A stretch of DNA of 64,000 nt from Actinomycetota bacterium (GTDB lineage Bacteria; Actinomycetota; UBA4738; HRBIN12): positions 62,001 to 126,000 of the forward strand of contig DASQWI010000026.1 of assembly GCA_035640355.1 (NCBI GenBank). The letters are read 5' to 3'. How positions within the stretch are numbered: the first letter of the stretch is position 1; every line of letters starts with the position of its first letter. The position numbers and the translations under genes were made by a program. Shown one piece after another: positions 54,522 through 63,085 of the stretch. The notes under the pieces are model-generated. The model was not told where the DNA came from, searched no databases, and saw only the letters and a program-made list of their open reading frames with translations.

Positions 54522-55373
54522 TCACGCCGTCGGCAACAGCAGGTTGTCGATCAGTCGCGTCTGCCCGAACCGCGCCGCGACGAGCGCTCGAGCCGGCGCT
54601 CGAATCTCGCGCACCTCCGTGAACGTCGCCTCGTCGACGACGGCCGCGTAGTCGAGCTTCGCCTCTGAGGTCGCGCCGATCTCGCGCGCCATGGCGGCGA
54701 CGAGCTTCGCGGCGTCGCGCTCCCCTCCCTTCGCGAGCTCCGCCGCCTCCGACAGTGCGAGGAACAGGCACCCCGCCGCCTCACGCTGGTCCGGCGTGAG
54801 ACGCGCGTTCCGCGACGACATCGCCACGCCGTCAGCCTCGCGAACGGTCGGACTCGAAACGACGTCGACCGGGAACGAGAGGTCCGCGACCATCCGCCCA
54901 ACGAGCGCGAGCTGCTGGGCGTCCTTCTCGCCGAAGTAAGCGCGACACGCACCGACCGCGTGAACAAGCTTCGCCACGACGGTGAGGACGCCGCGGAAAT
55001 GGCCCGGACGGCTCGCGCCCTCGAATCGCTCGCCGAGGGGGCCCGGATCGACGGTCACGTCCGGTCGCCCTCGCGGATACATCTCCTCCGCCGACGGCGC
55101 GAACACCACGTCGACGTTCAGCTCGCGTGCGATCGTGAGATCGCGCTCCTCATTGCGTGGATACGCGGCAAGGTCTGCCGGATCGCCGAACTGCAAGGGG
55201 TTCACGAAGATGGAGACGACGGCGACGTCACGTTCGGATCGCGCGCGCCGGATGAGTGAGAGGTGCCCGTCATGGAACGAACCCATCGTCGGTACGAATC
55301 CGATGGACTTGCCGTTCGAACGTGCCTCGTCGCACGACGCCAGCGTCGCGGCGACGGTCCGGATCACCTCCAC
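54522..55373 (-). CDS. panC: pantothenate synthetase
   Basis: Joins pantoate and beta-alanine with ATP. 283 residues: FVPTMGSFHDGHLSL (HIGH-like), VFVNPLQF-type IFVNPLQFG, AYFGEKDAQQLALV, MSSRNARL. GTG 55373 overlaps the DUF2520 gene by 10 bp. Confidence 0.96.
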   Translation of the reverse strand: MEVIRTVAATLASCDEARSNGKSIGFVPTMGSFHDGHLSLIRRARSERDVAVVSIFVNPLQFGDPADLAAYPRNEERDLTIARELNVDVVFAPSAEEMYPRGRPDVTVDPGPLGERFEGASRPGHFRGVLTVVAKLVHAVGACRAYFGEKDAQQLALVGRMVADLSFPVDVVSSPTVREADGVAMSSRNARLTPDQREAAGCLFLALSEAAELAKGGERDAAKLVAAMAREIGATSEAKLDYAAVVDEATFTEVREIRAPARALVAARFGQTRLIDNLLLPTA

Positions 55374-56227
55374 CTGGTGAGGATCTCCTGCACAGCGTGT
55401 CGACCCTCGTCCGGAAGGCGCCCCGATCTCGCGGCCACCTCCGCGGTCAGCTCGGCAAGCGCCACGTACGAAGAAACGGCTTCGGGAACGCGTTCGGCGA
55501 GCGCCTCGAGGTTGCGTTCGACCGTGGCGGCGTCACCGCGGACCGCGGGTCCGGTTAGGGCATCGGCCGCGCCCACCCGGCGGATGTTCTCGAGCGTCGC
55601 GTCCTGCAACGTCGCGAGGTACTCGCCGCCGTCCTTCACACCAGCTTCGACTTGGATCTGCTGAGCGATCGCGGTGATCGTGACGAGGTAGTTCGATGCG
55701 AACACCCCGGCCGAGTGATACAGCGCCTTCATGTCGTCGGCCAATCGGAAGGGCCGCCCGCCCGCGTCCTCGGCCAGGCGATCGCCGAGGACTTCCCCCT
55801 TTTCGTTCGTCGCCGTGATGGCGAACCCAGCGCCGGGGATGCGATCGACGCCCGCTTCGACGGAGGGAATCGTCTGGAGCGGATGGATCGACAGAGTCGT
55901 CGCTCCGACGGATGTCGCGGCGTCGAGGGCGCCCAGGCCGGTCGCTCCGGACACGTGCGCAACCGACGATCCCGAACGGATCGATCCCGCTCGCGCGATC
56001 CGCTCACACACCTCCGCGATCGACGCGTCGGGTGTCGCGATCACGACGACCTCCGCGTCTTCCGCAGCCTCGGCCGGATCGAGCACGGGGACGCCGGGCA
56101 GGTGAGTTGCGGCGCGCTCCCGTGTTTTGTGTCCTCCGGCCACGGCGACGATCCGATGGCCGGCCCGAGACCAGAGAACGGCAAGAGCGGTTCCGACGCG
56201 TCCCGCGCCGAGGACGGCGATGTCCAT
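55364..56227 (-). CDS. Rossmann-fold DUF2520 protein
   Basis: 287 residues. N-terminal NAD(P)-binding fold with GAGRVGTALA, then the DUF2520 helical domain (SIHPLQTIPSVEAG, ALYHSAGVFASNYLVTI, LTGPAVRGD). Related to 6-phosphogluconate and ketopantoate reductases. Being between folK and panC, it may supply pantoate in place of PanE; this is inference. ATG 56227 is chosen over TTG 56236. Confidence 0.85.
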   Translation of the reverse strand: MDIAVLGAGRVGTALAVLWSRAGHRIVAVAGGHKTRERAATHLPGVPVLDPAEAAEDAEVVVIATPDASIAEVCERIARAGSIRSGSSVAHVSGATGLGALDAATSVGATTLSIHPLQTIPSVEAGVDRIPGAGFAITATNEKGEVLGDRLAEDAGGRPFRLADDMKALYHSAGVFASNYLVTITAIAQQIQVEAGVKDGGEYLATLQDATLENIRRVGAADALTGPAVRGDAATVERNLEALAERVPEAVSSYVALAELTAEVAARSGRLPDEGRHAVQEILTRWR

Positions 56228-56245
56228 GCGCCGCAAGTATCTCGC

Positions 56246-57421
56246 TCAGGGAAGCCAGCCGATCGGTCCGATCGGAGACGGCGCCTCCGGCGGGAGAGCG
56301 ATGGGGAAGCTTCCGGTGGGCGTTCGCACGACGATCCGACCCGGACGCCCGGCGAACACGTCGCCCGCGTCGTCGAAGGCGGCGCCGGAGAACGCCGGTC
56401 GGCGCGGAAATGCATTCGGCGGGAGTAGGAGCTCCGCCGTTCCGGCCGGAACGTACACGAGCCACATCCCACGCCTGTTCCCGATGAACCCGTTCACGAC
56501 CACGTAGCCCCCGTCCGGCGACCACGCGAGGACGCGGTCCGAGACGAGGGGATCGCCGTTCACGAGCGGACGCGGACGCCCTGACTGCGGCCACACGAGG
56601 ATCCGGCCGGTCGGACGTCGCGGCCACACGCCGAGCCCATCCAACCCGCCGACCGGATCGACGAACAGGAACGTGCCGCGCGGCGAGACCGACACGTGCG
56701 CGAAATCGGGGAACAGCGTCGACACGTTGGTCGGCCAGATCGATCGGACCTCGACGCGGCCGTGATCCACGAACGATGCGACGGCCATGTCGCGATGCAG
56801 TGTGGCCGAAACGAGGTTCCCGCACTCCTCACGACCACGCAGCACCAGGGCCTCCTCGGCGGTGTCGAGATCGACGCGGTGGAGCGTGTAGGAACGCGGC
56901 TCGCATCCCGGGACCTCGCCCCCGGCGGGTTCCGTTCGCCCGACGATAAGTGCCCGTCCGTTGGTCGCGAGCGAGATGACGTCGCCGCGAGCGATCTCGA
57001 CGGGCTCCGTATCCGGCGAGAGTCCATTTATGACGTATGCGACGCCCTCGGCCCCGCCGTCGTCGGCGACGATCACGATGCTTTGAGGGGACTGGTTCGT
57101 GACCCACAGCTCCTCGGCGGCCGGAACGAGCGGCCCCTCGACGAGGTCACCGCTCCGCAGGTCGAAAGCCCACAGCCGTTGTCGTCGCTCGGCCGATCCC
57201 TCCGTATCCAGCGAGATGAACACCAGGCGACCGTGCAGTCGTTGGCCGGCCAATGCCGATTCGTTCGGGCTCGTGGTCGCTTGCCGCGGCGTACGGGTGT
57301 CGCCCGAGATCAGGTCGTACAACGATGGCAGCGCGAGCAGCAATGCGACACCGACGCCGATGACGACGAGCTGCCCGCCTCGTCGGGTTCGGCCCTCGAT
57401 GGGCTCGTCGTCGCGGCTCAT
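56246..57421 (-). CDS. membrane-anchored beta-propeller protein
   Basis: 391 residues. An N-terminal helix (GQLVVIGVGVALLLALPSLY) and a TolB/WD40-like repeat domain (LAWSPDGGYVVVNGFIGN, HVSVSPRGTFLFVDPVGG, DGGAEGVAYVINGLS). Faces the outside. No catalytic residues. ATG 57421 overlaps the folK stop by 4 bp, so it is part of the operon, though its role there is unclear. Confidence 0.72.
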   Translation of the reverse strand: MSRDDEPIEGRTRRGGQLVVIGVGVALLLALPSLYDLISGDTRTPRQATTSPNESALAGQRLHGRLVFISLDTEGSAERRQRLWAFDLRSGDLVEGPLVPAAEELWVTNQSPQSIVIVADDGGAEGVAYVINGLSPDTEPVEIARGDVISLATNGRALIVGRTEPAGGEVPGCEPRSYTLHRVDLDTAEEALVLRGREECGNLVSATLHRDMAVASFVDHGRVEVRSIWPTNVSTLFPDFAHVSVSPRGTFLFVDPVGGLDGLGVWPRRPTGRILVWPQSGRPRPLVNGDPLVSDRVLAWSPDGGYVVVNGFIGNRRGMWLVYVPAGTAELLLPPNAFPRRPAFSGAAFDDAGDVFAGRPGRIVVRTPTGSFPIALPPEAPSPIGPIGWLP

Positions 57422-57921
57422 CGCTCGACGCGAAGCGCCGGCGCGAACGGCCGAACGCCGAACATCGCGTCGGGCGGAAGCCGGACGTCGTCGAGCCGGC
57501 GCCCGCCCGGCAACCCCGGGTCGGCCGTGAGATCGGCCAGCGGGATCAGGACGAACGCGCGCTCGTGCATCCGCGGGTGAGGGATCTCGAGGTCGGGCTC
57601 GTCGATCTCGCGCTCGTCATACGTCAACACGTCGATGTCGATCGTGCGCGGACCCCATCGCTCGGCTCGCACACGTCCGAGCTCGACCTCGACGGCCAGA
57701 CACTGCTTCAGGAGCTCGCGCGGCTCGAGGTCGGTTCGTACCTCGATCACGGCATTGAGGTACGGCGGCTGCGGCGGGCCGACCGGCTCCGTTTCGTAGA
57801 CGCGTGATGAACGAACCACATCCATGCTCGGACGCGCGTCGAGAAGCTCGACCGCTCGCTGAAGGGTTGCGAGCCGATCGCCGAGGTTCGAACCGAGCGC
57901 CAAGAAAGCCTGTTCGGCCAC
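57418..57921 (-). CDS. folK: 6-hydroxymethyl-7,8-dihydropterin pyrophosphokinase
   Basis: 167 residues. LALGSNLGDR, YETEPVGPPQPPYLNAVIEV, and DIDVLTYDEREID with the catalytic Asp pair; PHPRMHERAFVLIPL. Adds pyrophosphate to the pterin for DHPS. Confidence 0.95.
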   Translation of the reverse strand: MAEQAFLALGSNLGDRLATLQRAVELLDARPSMDVVRSSRVYETEPVGPPQPPYLNAVIEVRTDLEPRELLKQCLAVEVELGRVRAERWGPRTIDIDVLTYDEREIDEPDLEIPHPRMHERAFVLIPLADLTADPGLPGGRRLDDVRLPPDAMFGVRPFAPALRVER

Positions 57922-57929
57922 GTGAGATA

Positions 57930-58283
57930 TCAGTCGCCCTCGACCGTGGCGGCCGCCGCGACACCGTCGACGTCGTTCGAACGCGCCGCGGCTGGCTTGT
58001 GGACGACTGCCGTAGCGCGAACGACGCCAGGCCGCGCCGCGACGGCTTCAGCGACCGCGTCCGCGATCGACTCGAGCAGGTCGAACCGTTCGCGCTCGAC
58101 CGCCTCCCGCGCCGTTCGGATCAGCTCTCGGTAATCCGACGTTCCGCCGATCCGATCGGCAGTGACGTCGACCTCGACGTCCAGATCGACGACGAAGTCC
58201 TGCGCCTGATCTTTCTCGCCGGGGTTGGCGCCGTGATGCCCGGACGTCCTGATCCCCGTGAGGAACAGGCGTGCCGTCGACAC
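57930..58283 (-). CDS. folB: dihydroneopterin aldolase
   Basis: 117 residues, tetrameric T-fold: LFLTGIRTSGHHGANPGEK, FVVDLDVEVD, DYRELIRTAREAVE, TAVVHKPAAA. GTG 58283. Cleaves dihydroneopterin to the substrate of FolK. Confidence 0.94.
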   Translation of the reverse strand: MSTARLFLTGIRTSGHHGANPGEKDQAQDFVVDLDVEVDVTADRIGGTSDYRELIRTAREAVERERFDLLESIADAVAEAVAARPGVVRATAVVHKPAAARSNDVDGVAAAATVEGD

Positions 58284-58289
58284 CTTAGG

Positions 58290-59186
58290 CTATTCCTCTC
58301 CGGGCGGTCGCCGGCCGAGCGTGACGACGACCGGACCAGCGTCGGGTTCGTGACGGTGCTCGACCTTTATGTATTGCCTCTGGAGCCACTTGAAGATAAG
58401 CGGGACAACGGTGTCCGCCGCGTCCTCCAGCAGGAAGTGGCCGCATCCCGGAAGGAGTGCGACGGAGGACCACGGGAGGACGTCGGCGAGACGTTCGGCG
58501 TTGTTCGGCGCGACGAACGTGTCCTCCTCCCCCCAAAGGATGAAGACCGGAATCTCGAGCTCCGCGAGCTGCGACTCGAGATCGACCAAGCCTTCTCCAT
58601 CGAACGACGCCGCGACGCGGCGGAACCGCTCTAGCCCGACCGCGCCGCGGAACGATCTCAGGTACTCGCCAACGTCGTCTTCGGAAAGCTGCGCGCGTTT
58701 CGTCCCGGCGTCGAGCATTTCGTTGACCCACGTGTGGACGTGCTCGGGGCGGAGCTGGTCAAGTCGCGCGTTGAGCTCACGCACCTTCGGCGCGGGCCAC
58801 GCGTCGAACGCGATCACGTCGATCAGCACCAGCGCGTCGACGTTGCCGTCGAGCGCGAGGAGTTGGGCAACACCCCCGCCGTGTCCGTGTCCGACGAGCG
58901 CGTACCGATCGACCCCCAGTGCGCCGAGGAGCTCGCGAACGTGTTCGGCATGCGACGCAAGCCGAAGGTCCGCGCCATCGGCAGCCTCGGAATCGCCGGA
59001 GCCAAGGAGATCCGGCGCGATCACGCGCATGAATGGAGACAGCATCGGGATCAATCGTCGCCAGGCATATGACGAGGTCATCCCGCCGGCGAGAAGCACG
59101 ACAGGTGGCGCTTCGCGTTCGCCCTCGTCCACGACGGCGAACTCGCCGCCAGAGACACGGACGCGCCGCTTGTCGATCCACGTCAT
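58290..59186 (-). CDS. alpha/beta-hydrolase-fold protein lacking the nucleophile Ser
   Basis: 298 residues. Oxyanion region VLLAGGMTSS, then the nucleophile elbow reads VGHGHGGG, where GHSxGG is expected, so Ser is Gly. The Asp (WGEEDTFVAPN) and His (GCGHFLLED) of the triad remain. It is either a non-catalytic relative or a cofactor-free enzyme that does not need Ser. ATG 59186 overlaps the folP stop by 4 bp; cotranscribed between folP and folB. Confidence 0.82.
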   Translation of the reverse strand: MTWIDKRRVRVSGGEFAVVDEGEREAPPVVLLAGGMTSSYAWRRLIPMLSPFMRVIAPDLLGSGDSEAADGADLRLASHAEHVRELLGALGVDRYALVGHGHGGGVAQLLALDGNVDALVLIDVIAFDAWPAPKVRELNARLDQLRPEHVHTWVNEMLDAGTKRAQLSEDDVGEYLRSFRGAVGLERFRRVAASFDGEGLVDLESQLAELEIPVFILWGEEDTFVAPNNAERLADVLPWSSVALLPGCGHFLLEDAADTVVPLIFKWLQRQYIKVEHRHEPDAGPVVVTLGRRPPGEE

Positions 59187-60031
59187 GCGTGCCCTCTCGC
59201 GATCGCGTCGACCACGCGAACGGCCCGAACGACCTCGCGCACGTCGTGCACTCTCACGCCGTGCGCTCCCCGAGCGACCATCCACGCCACGGCCCCGATC
59301 GTTCCCTCGACGCGCTGGTTCTCTGGCAGGTCGAGGATCGCGCCGATGAAGCGCTTCCGCGACGGCCCGACCAGCAGTGGACGACCGAGGTCGATGAAAG
59401 CGTCGACGCGCCGCATCAGCTCGAGGTTGTGCCCGAGGTCCTTGCCGAACCCGATGCCGGGATCGATAGCGATGCGTTCGGGATCGATGCCGGCGAACTC
59501 GGCCGCCTCGATCCGTTCGCGCAGGAACTCGTGCACCTCGCCGACGACGTCGTCGTAGGTCGGCGCCTCCTGCATCGTCTTCGGCTCGCCCTTCATGTGC
59601 ATCAGAACGACCGCGGCGTCGTGCTCGCGAACGACGTCGAGCATCGCCGGGTCCGCGCCGGCGGAGACGTCGTTCACGATCGTCGCGCCGGCCTCGAGCG
59701 CGCTCCCGGCGACGGCGGCTTTGCGTGTGTCGATCGAGATTGGGATCCGCGGGAGCTCGTCGACGAGACGTTCGATCAGGGGAGAGACGCGTTCGATCTC
59801 TTCGTCGACCGGCACGGGGTCCGACCCAGGTCGGGTGGACTCCCCGCCGACATCGACGATGTCGGCACCGTCCGCGACCATCTCAACGGCGTGCTTCACC
59901 GCGTCATCGCGGTCGAAGAACTGGCCGCCCTCGGAGAACGAGTCCGGCGTGACGTTCAGGATCCCCATGACGAGCGTTCGCTCGGAGCAGTCGAACGCTC
60001 GATCGCCAACGCGCCAGATTGGGCCACCCAC
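59183..60031 (-). CDS. folP: dihydropteroate synthase
   Basis: 282 residues. LVMGILNVTPDSFSEGG, DIVDVGGESTRPGSDPV, ISIDTRKAAVA, DVSAGADP, LLVGPSRKRFIG. Couples p-aminobenzoate to the pterin. GTG 60031. The target of sulfonamides. Confidence 0.97.
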   Translation of the reverse strand: MGGPIWRVGDRAFDCSERTLVMGILNVTPDSFSEGGQFFDRDDAVKHAVEMVADGADIVDVGGESTRPGSDPVPVDEEIERVSPLIERLVDELPRIPISIDTRKAAVAGSALEAGATIVNDVSAGADPAMLDVVREHDAAVVLMHMKGEPKTMQEAPTYDDVVGEVHEFLRERIEAAEFAGIDPERIAIDPGIGFGKDLGHNLELMRRVDAFIDLGRPLLVGPSRKRFIGAILDLPENQRVEGTIGAVAWMVARGAHGVRVHDVREVVRAVRVVDAIARGHA

Positions 60032-60071
60032 GTGGCCATCGTAGCCACGAGCCGCCGGACCGCGGCGGGGT

Positions 60072-61304
60072 CTATCCCGAGGTGAGATCGACCTTCGTGA
60101 GCGTGCCCTCGTAGTTCAGGATCCACACCGAATCGGGCGCGACGGCCATCGCCACTGGGTTCTCGTCTCCAAGTGTCACGCGCTCGGTCACGGCGTCGGT
60201 GGCGGGATCGAAGAGCGTGAGTCGCACCGGCCCTTCGCCCTGGACGCCGTCGTACCCGAGGAACCAGATTCCGCGATCGTCCGCCTCGACAAAACCGCAG
60301 CAGAATGCGAATCGGCTTGGGTCCGGCGCCTGCTCTTCGCCCATGAACGTGTTGGAGGCGGGATCGAATCGCGAGAAGCCGCGATCCGAAGCGAACCACA
60401 ACTCGCCTCGCGAGAGGACCGGCCCACCCTCGAAAGAGCGAGACTGGACCTCGACCGTCGCTGTCACTCCGCCGACGGGATCGATCGAGGTGAGGTGCCC
60501 ATCGACGTTGACGGCGCGGTCGCCACCCTCGTATGTGACGAGACGACCGTTGGCCGTTACCAGCGTGTGAGCCCAGTTCGAGGACAACGGGATTCGGGTT
60601 AGAAGAGCGCCCGTCTCCGGGTCGACTCGCACCACCTCCATGGAGTGGTCGACGCTCTCGTCGCCGAAGAGCAACACCCACAGATCACCGTCGAGGAACG
60701 CGAGATCGGCGCCGACGTCACCGCCGAGCGTGAACAGGTCCACCACCTCGTTCCTCACGACGTCGATGCGAGTGACGGCTGCGTCGGATCCACCGCCGGG
60801 CGAGTCGAACCCGCCCGACGCTTCGACGCCTCCGGTGATCCAGAGGTTGTCGCCTTCGACGACCATCGCACCGCCGCCGACCTCCCACGTCGGGATCGTC
60901 TCTACGGGAATCTCCGTGATGGTCTCGTTCGTTACCGGGTCGATGCGAAGGATCCGGCCGCCGTACGTTCCGTCGTTGTTCGAAACCGCGACCCAAACGC
61001 TCCCTGCTCCGTACACGACGGAGCGCGGATCCTCGCCGACCGCGAACGTCGCGGCGTTCTCTCCGCGAAGCGGGCTCACCGGAGAGCCCGATGGCGGACC
61101 GACCACGTCCTTCTCGCTTCGGAACGCGGCGACTGCTACCGCGAATCCGGCAACCGCGACGAGCGCGGCCGCTGTGGCCGCGACCCACGGGCGAGCCCGC
61201 CGCGCCGGCGGCGCCACGGTCGGCGGCCGATCGATGATCTCGGACCACAAGTCGGGCGTTGGCGACCGCTTGAGCGAACGGAACCGTTCGTCGAGGTCAG
61301 TCAT
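60072..61304 (-). CDS. anti-sigma-factor-like membrane protein with beta-propeller sensor
   Basis: 410 residues. A short cytosolic N terminus (FRSLKRSPTPDLWSEI), one helix (VAATAAALVAVAGFAVAVAAF) and an outside propeller of about seven repeats (NNDGTYGGRILRIDPVTNE, GDLWVLLFGDESVDH, AVAPDSVWILNYEG). It overlaps the ECF sigma gene by 8 bp. No zinc-binding anti-sigma motif (HxxxCxxC) is seen, so sigma binding is inferred from position and topology. Confidence 0.7.
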   Translation of the reverse strand: MTDLDERFRSLKRSPTPDLWSEIIDRPPTVAPPARRARPWVAATAAALVAVAGFAVAVAAFRSEKDVVGPPSGSPVSPLRGENAATFAVGEDPRSVVYGAGSVWVAVSNNDGTYGGRILRIDPVTNETITEIPVETIPTWEVGGGAMVVEGDNLWITGGVEASGGFDSPGGGSDAAVTRIDVVRNEVVDLFTLGGDVGADLAFLDGDLWVLLFGDESVDHSMEVVRVDPETGALLTRIPLSSNWAHTLVTANGRLVTYEGGDRAVNVDGHLTSIDPVGGVTATVEVQSRSFEGGPVLSRGELWFASDRGFSRFDPASNTFMGEEQAPDPSRFAFCCGFVEADDRGIWFLGYDGVQGEGPVRLTLFDPATDAVTERVTLGDENPVAMAVAPDSVWILNYEGTLTKVDLTSG

Positions 61305-61785
61305 CGTTTTCCTCCAAGAGTCGGCGAAGGCGTCGACGAGCCCGCATCAGGTGGACCTTCACGGCGGCGGGCGTTGAACCGACGATCGCTGCGACCTCAC
61401 GGATCGGATATCCCGCGGCGTGATGCAGCACGACCGCCGCGCGCTGGCGCTCCGACAGCCGCGATAGCGCAGCGACGAGCTCACGCGCCAGTTCCTCCAT
61501 CTCATACGTCCTCTCAACCGACATGCCGATGGTTTGCCTCCGAGATTTCAGCTCACCCGCGGCGACGCGGAACACCGTTCGCCAGATCCACCGCTCGGCG
61601 TCGCGGATCTCGTCACCTCGCCTGAGCGCCTGTGCGAACGCTTCGGCCACTGCATCGCTCGCCACCTCCGGGTCGCCGGCGAAGGCGAGCACGGCATGCC
61701 ACATCCTTGCGCCCTGCTCCCGATACAGGCGCTCCAGCCGCTCACCGCGCTTGACGCCCGCCGGCGCTCGATCCACTTTGGCCAT
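61297..61785 (-). CDS. ECF-type RNA polymerase sigma factor
   Basis: 162 residues. Sigma region 2 (RLYREQGARMWHAVLAFAGDPEVASDAVAEAFAQAL) and region 4 (LSRLSERQRAAVVLHHAAGYPIREVAAIVGSTPAAVKVHLMRARRRLRRLL) are complete; no region 3. It is inserted between folE and folP. A GGAAC-N17-GGTC promoter upstream fits autoregulation. Confidence 0.92.
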   Translation of the reverse strand: MAKVDRAPAGVKRGERLERLYREQGARMWHAVLAFAGDPEVASDAVAEAFAQALRRGDEIRDAERWIWRTVFRVAAGELKSRRQTIGMSVERTYEMEELARELVAALSRLSERQRAAVVLHHAAGYPIREVAAIVGSTPAAVKVHLMRARRRLRRLLEENDD

Positions 61786-61796
61786 ACAGGGTGAAA

Positions 61797-61822
61797 GACC
61801 AGCCGAGAGGTAAACGGGTTCC
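61797..61822 (-). promoter_or_regulatory. candidate ECF-dependent promoter of the sigma gene
   Basis: GGAAC (61822-61818), 17 bp, GGTC (61800-61797), then ATG 61785 11 bp on. This matches the general ECF pattern GGAAC-N16/17-CGTC with one mismatch. Confidence 0.4.
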
Positions 61823-61830
61823 GGGAAGAA

Positions 61831-62403
61831 CTATGCCTTGCCGATGTGGTGGAGCGCCTCTTGGCGGGTTCGGGCGTCACTGCGAAACAGGCCGCGCACG
61901 GCAGAGGTCACCGTCTTCGAACCCGGCTTCTTCACTCCCCGCATCGTCATGCACAGGTGCTCGGCCTCGATCAAGACGAACACACCGCGAGGCTCGAGCG
62001 CCATCTCGATCGTGTCGGCGATCTCGGTCGTCAAACGCTCTTGCACCTGGAGCCGCTTCGACAGCACGTCCACCACTCGCGCGATCTTCGACAGCCCGGT
62101 GATTCGGCCGTCCTTGTTGGGGATGTACGCGACGTGCGCCTTGCCGTTGAAGGCCAACATGTGGTGCTCGCACAGCGCCGTCAGCGGGATGTCCTTCACC
62201 ATGATCATCTCGTCGAAGTCCGCCCCCGGGACAACGGAAACGAGCGGCGTCGGATCGACGTCGATGCCCGCGAGGATCTCCTCGTACATGTCCGCCACGC
62301 GTCGCGGCGTGTCCTTCAGGCCGTCGCGGTCCGGGTCCTCGCCCACGCCCTCGAGGATGAGCCGAACGCCTTCTTCGACCTTCTTGTGATCGATCTCCGC
62401 CAT
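61831..62403 (-). CDS. folE: GTP cyclohydrolase I
   Basis: First step of folate synthesis. 190 residues. [20 protein letters not shown] (zinc CEHH), [44 protein letters not shown]. Canonical zinc type, not FolE2. It lies 2 bp downstream of the HAD gene. Confidence 0.97.
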   Translation of the reverse strand: MAEIDHKKVEEGVRLILEGVGEDPDRDGLKDTPRRVADMYEEILAGIDVDPTPLVSVVPGADFDEMIMVKDIPLTALCEHHMLAFNGKAHVAYIPNKDGRITGLSKIARVVDVLSKRLQVQERLTTEIADTIEMALEPRGVFVLIEAEHLCMTMRGVKKPGSKTVTSAVRGLFRSDARTRQEALHHIGKA

Positions 62404-62405
62404 CC

Positions 62406-63074
62406 CTACCCCTGCACCGGAACGAGGTCCTCGAGCGTCTCGGGGAGCTTCGTCAGGTCGGACAGCTCAGCCGCGCGCGGCGCGTCGGAGGTCTCGTGCA
62501 TCCGGTTGATCCAAACCGCCGTGAGCCCGAGCTCGGCTGCAGGTCGAATGTCGTGGAGGATCGAGGCCGCGACGTGTACGTGTCGCGCTCTGTCGACGTT
62601 CGTCGCCTCGAAGAATCGGTTCCAGTGACCGTGCGCCGGCTTGTACGAGCCGGCCTCAGCGGCCGTAACGCGCACGTCGACGGGAACGCCGATCAGCCCG
62701 AGCGACGCGTCGAGCAGGTCCGGATCGGTGTTCGAAAGGATGGCGATCTTCCAACCGCGGTCGCGGAGCTCCGAGAGCGACGATGGCACCTCGGGGAACG
62801 GCTGCCAGGTCGGAAGCGAGTCGGCGAGCGCCGCGTGCTCGTCGTCGTCGAGGCGAAGCCGTTCACGCCGCGCGAGCTTCTCGAGCGACTCGGTCAGCAC
62901 CTCGCGATAGGAGATCGAACGCCCGTGCTGCACCTCGGGTTCGATCTCGTGATACGCGCCGAGCAGCAGGTCGGCGTCGTGCTCGGGCCACAGGTCGGAG
63001 AGCGTGTCCCGAATGCCCCCCATCCAGTCGATGAGCGTTCCGTAGCAATCGAAGGTGGCCCACCGCTCCGTCAT
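62406..63074 (-). CDS. HAD hydrolase (haloacid dehalogenase type II-like)
   Basis: 222 residues. Motif [11 protein letters not shown], motif [10 protein letters not shown], motif [12 protein letters not shown], motif [15 protein letters not shown]. The substrate is unknown; in this place a phosphatase step in pterin synthesis (dihydroneopterin phosphate) is an attractive guess, though motif I Cys-Tyr is also usual for dehalogenases. Confidence 0.85.
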   Translation of the reverse strand: MTERWATFDCYGTLIDWMGGIRDTLSDLWPEHDADLLLGAYHEIEPEVQHGRSISYREVLTESLEKLARRERLRLDDDEHAALADSLPTWQPFPEVPSSLSELRDRGWKIAILSNTDPDLLDASLGLIGVPVDVRVTAAEAGSYKPAHGHWNRFFEATNVDRARHVHVAASILHDIRPAAELGLTAVWINRMHETSDAPRAAELSDLTKLPETLEDLVPVQG

Positions 63075-63085
63075 CGACGGAGAGG

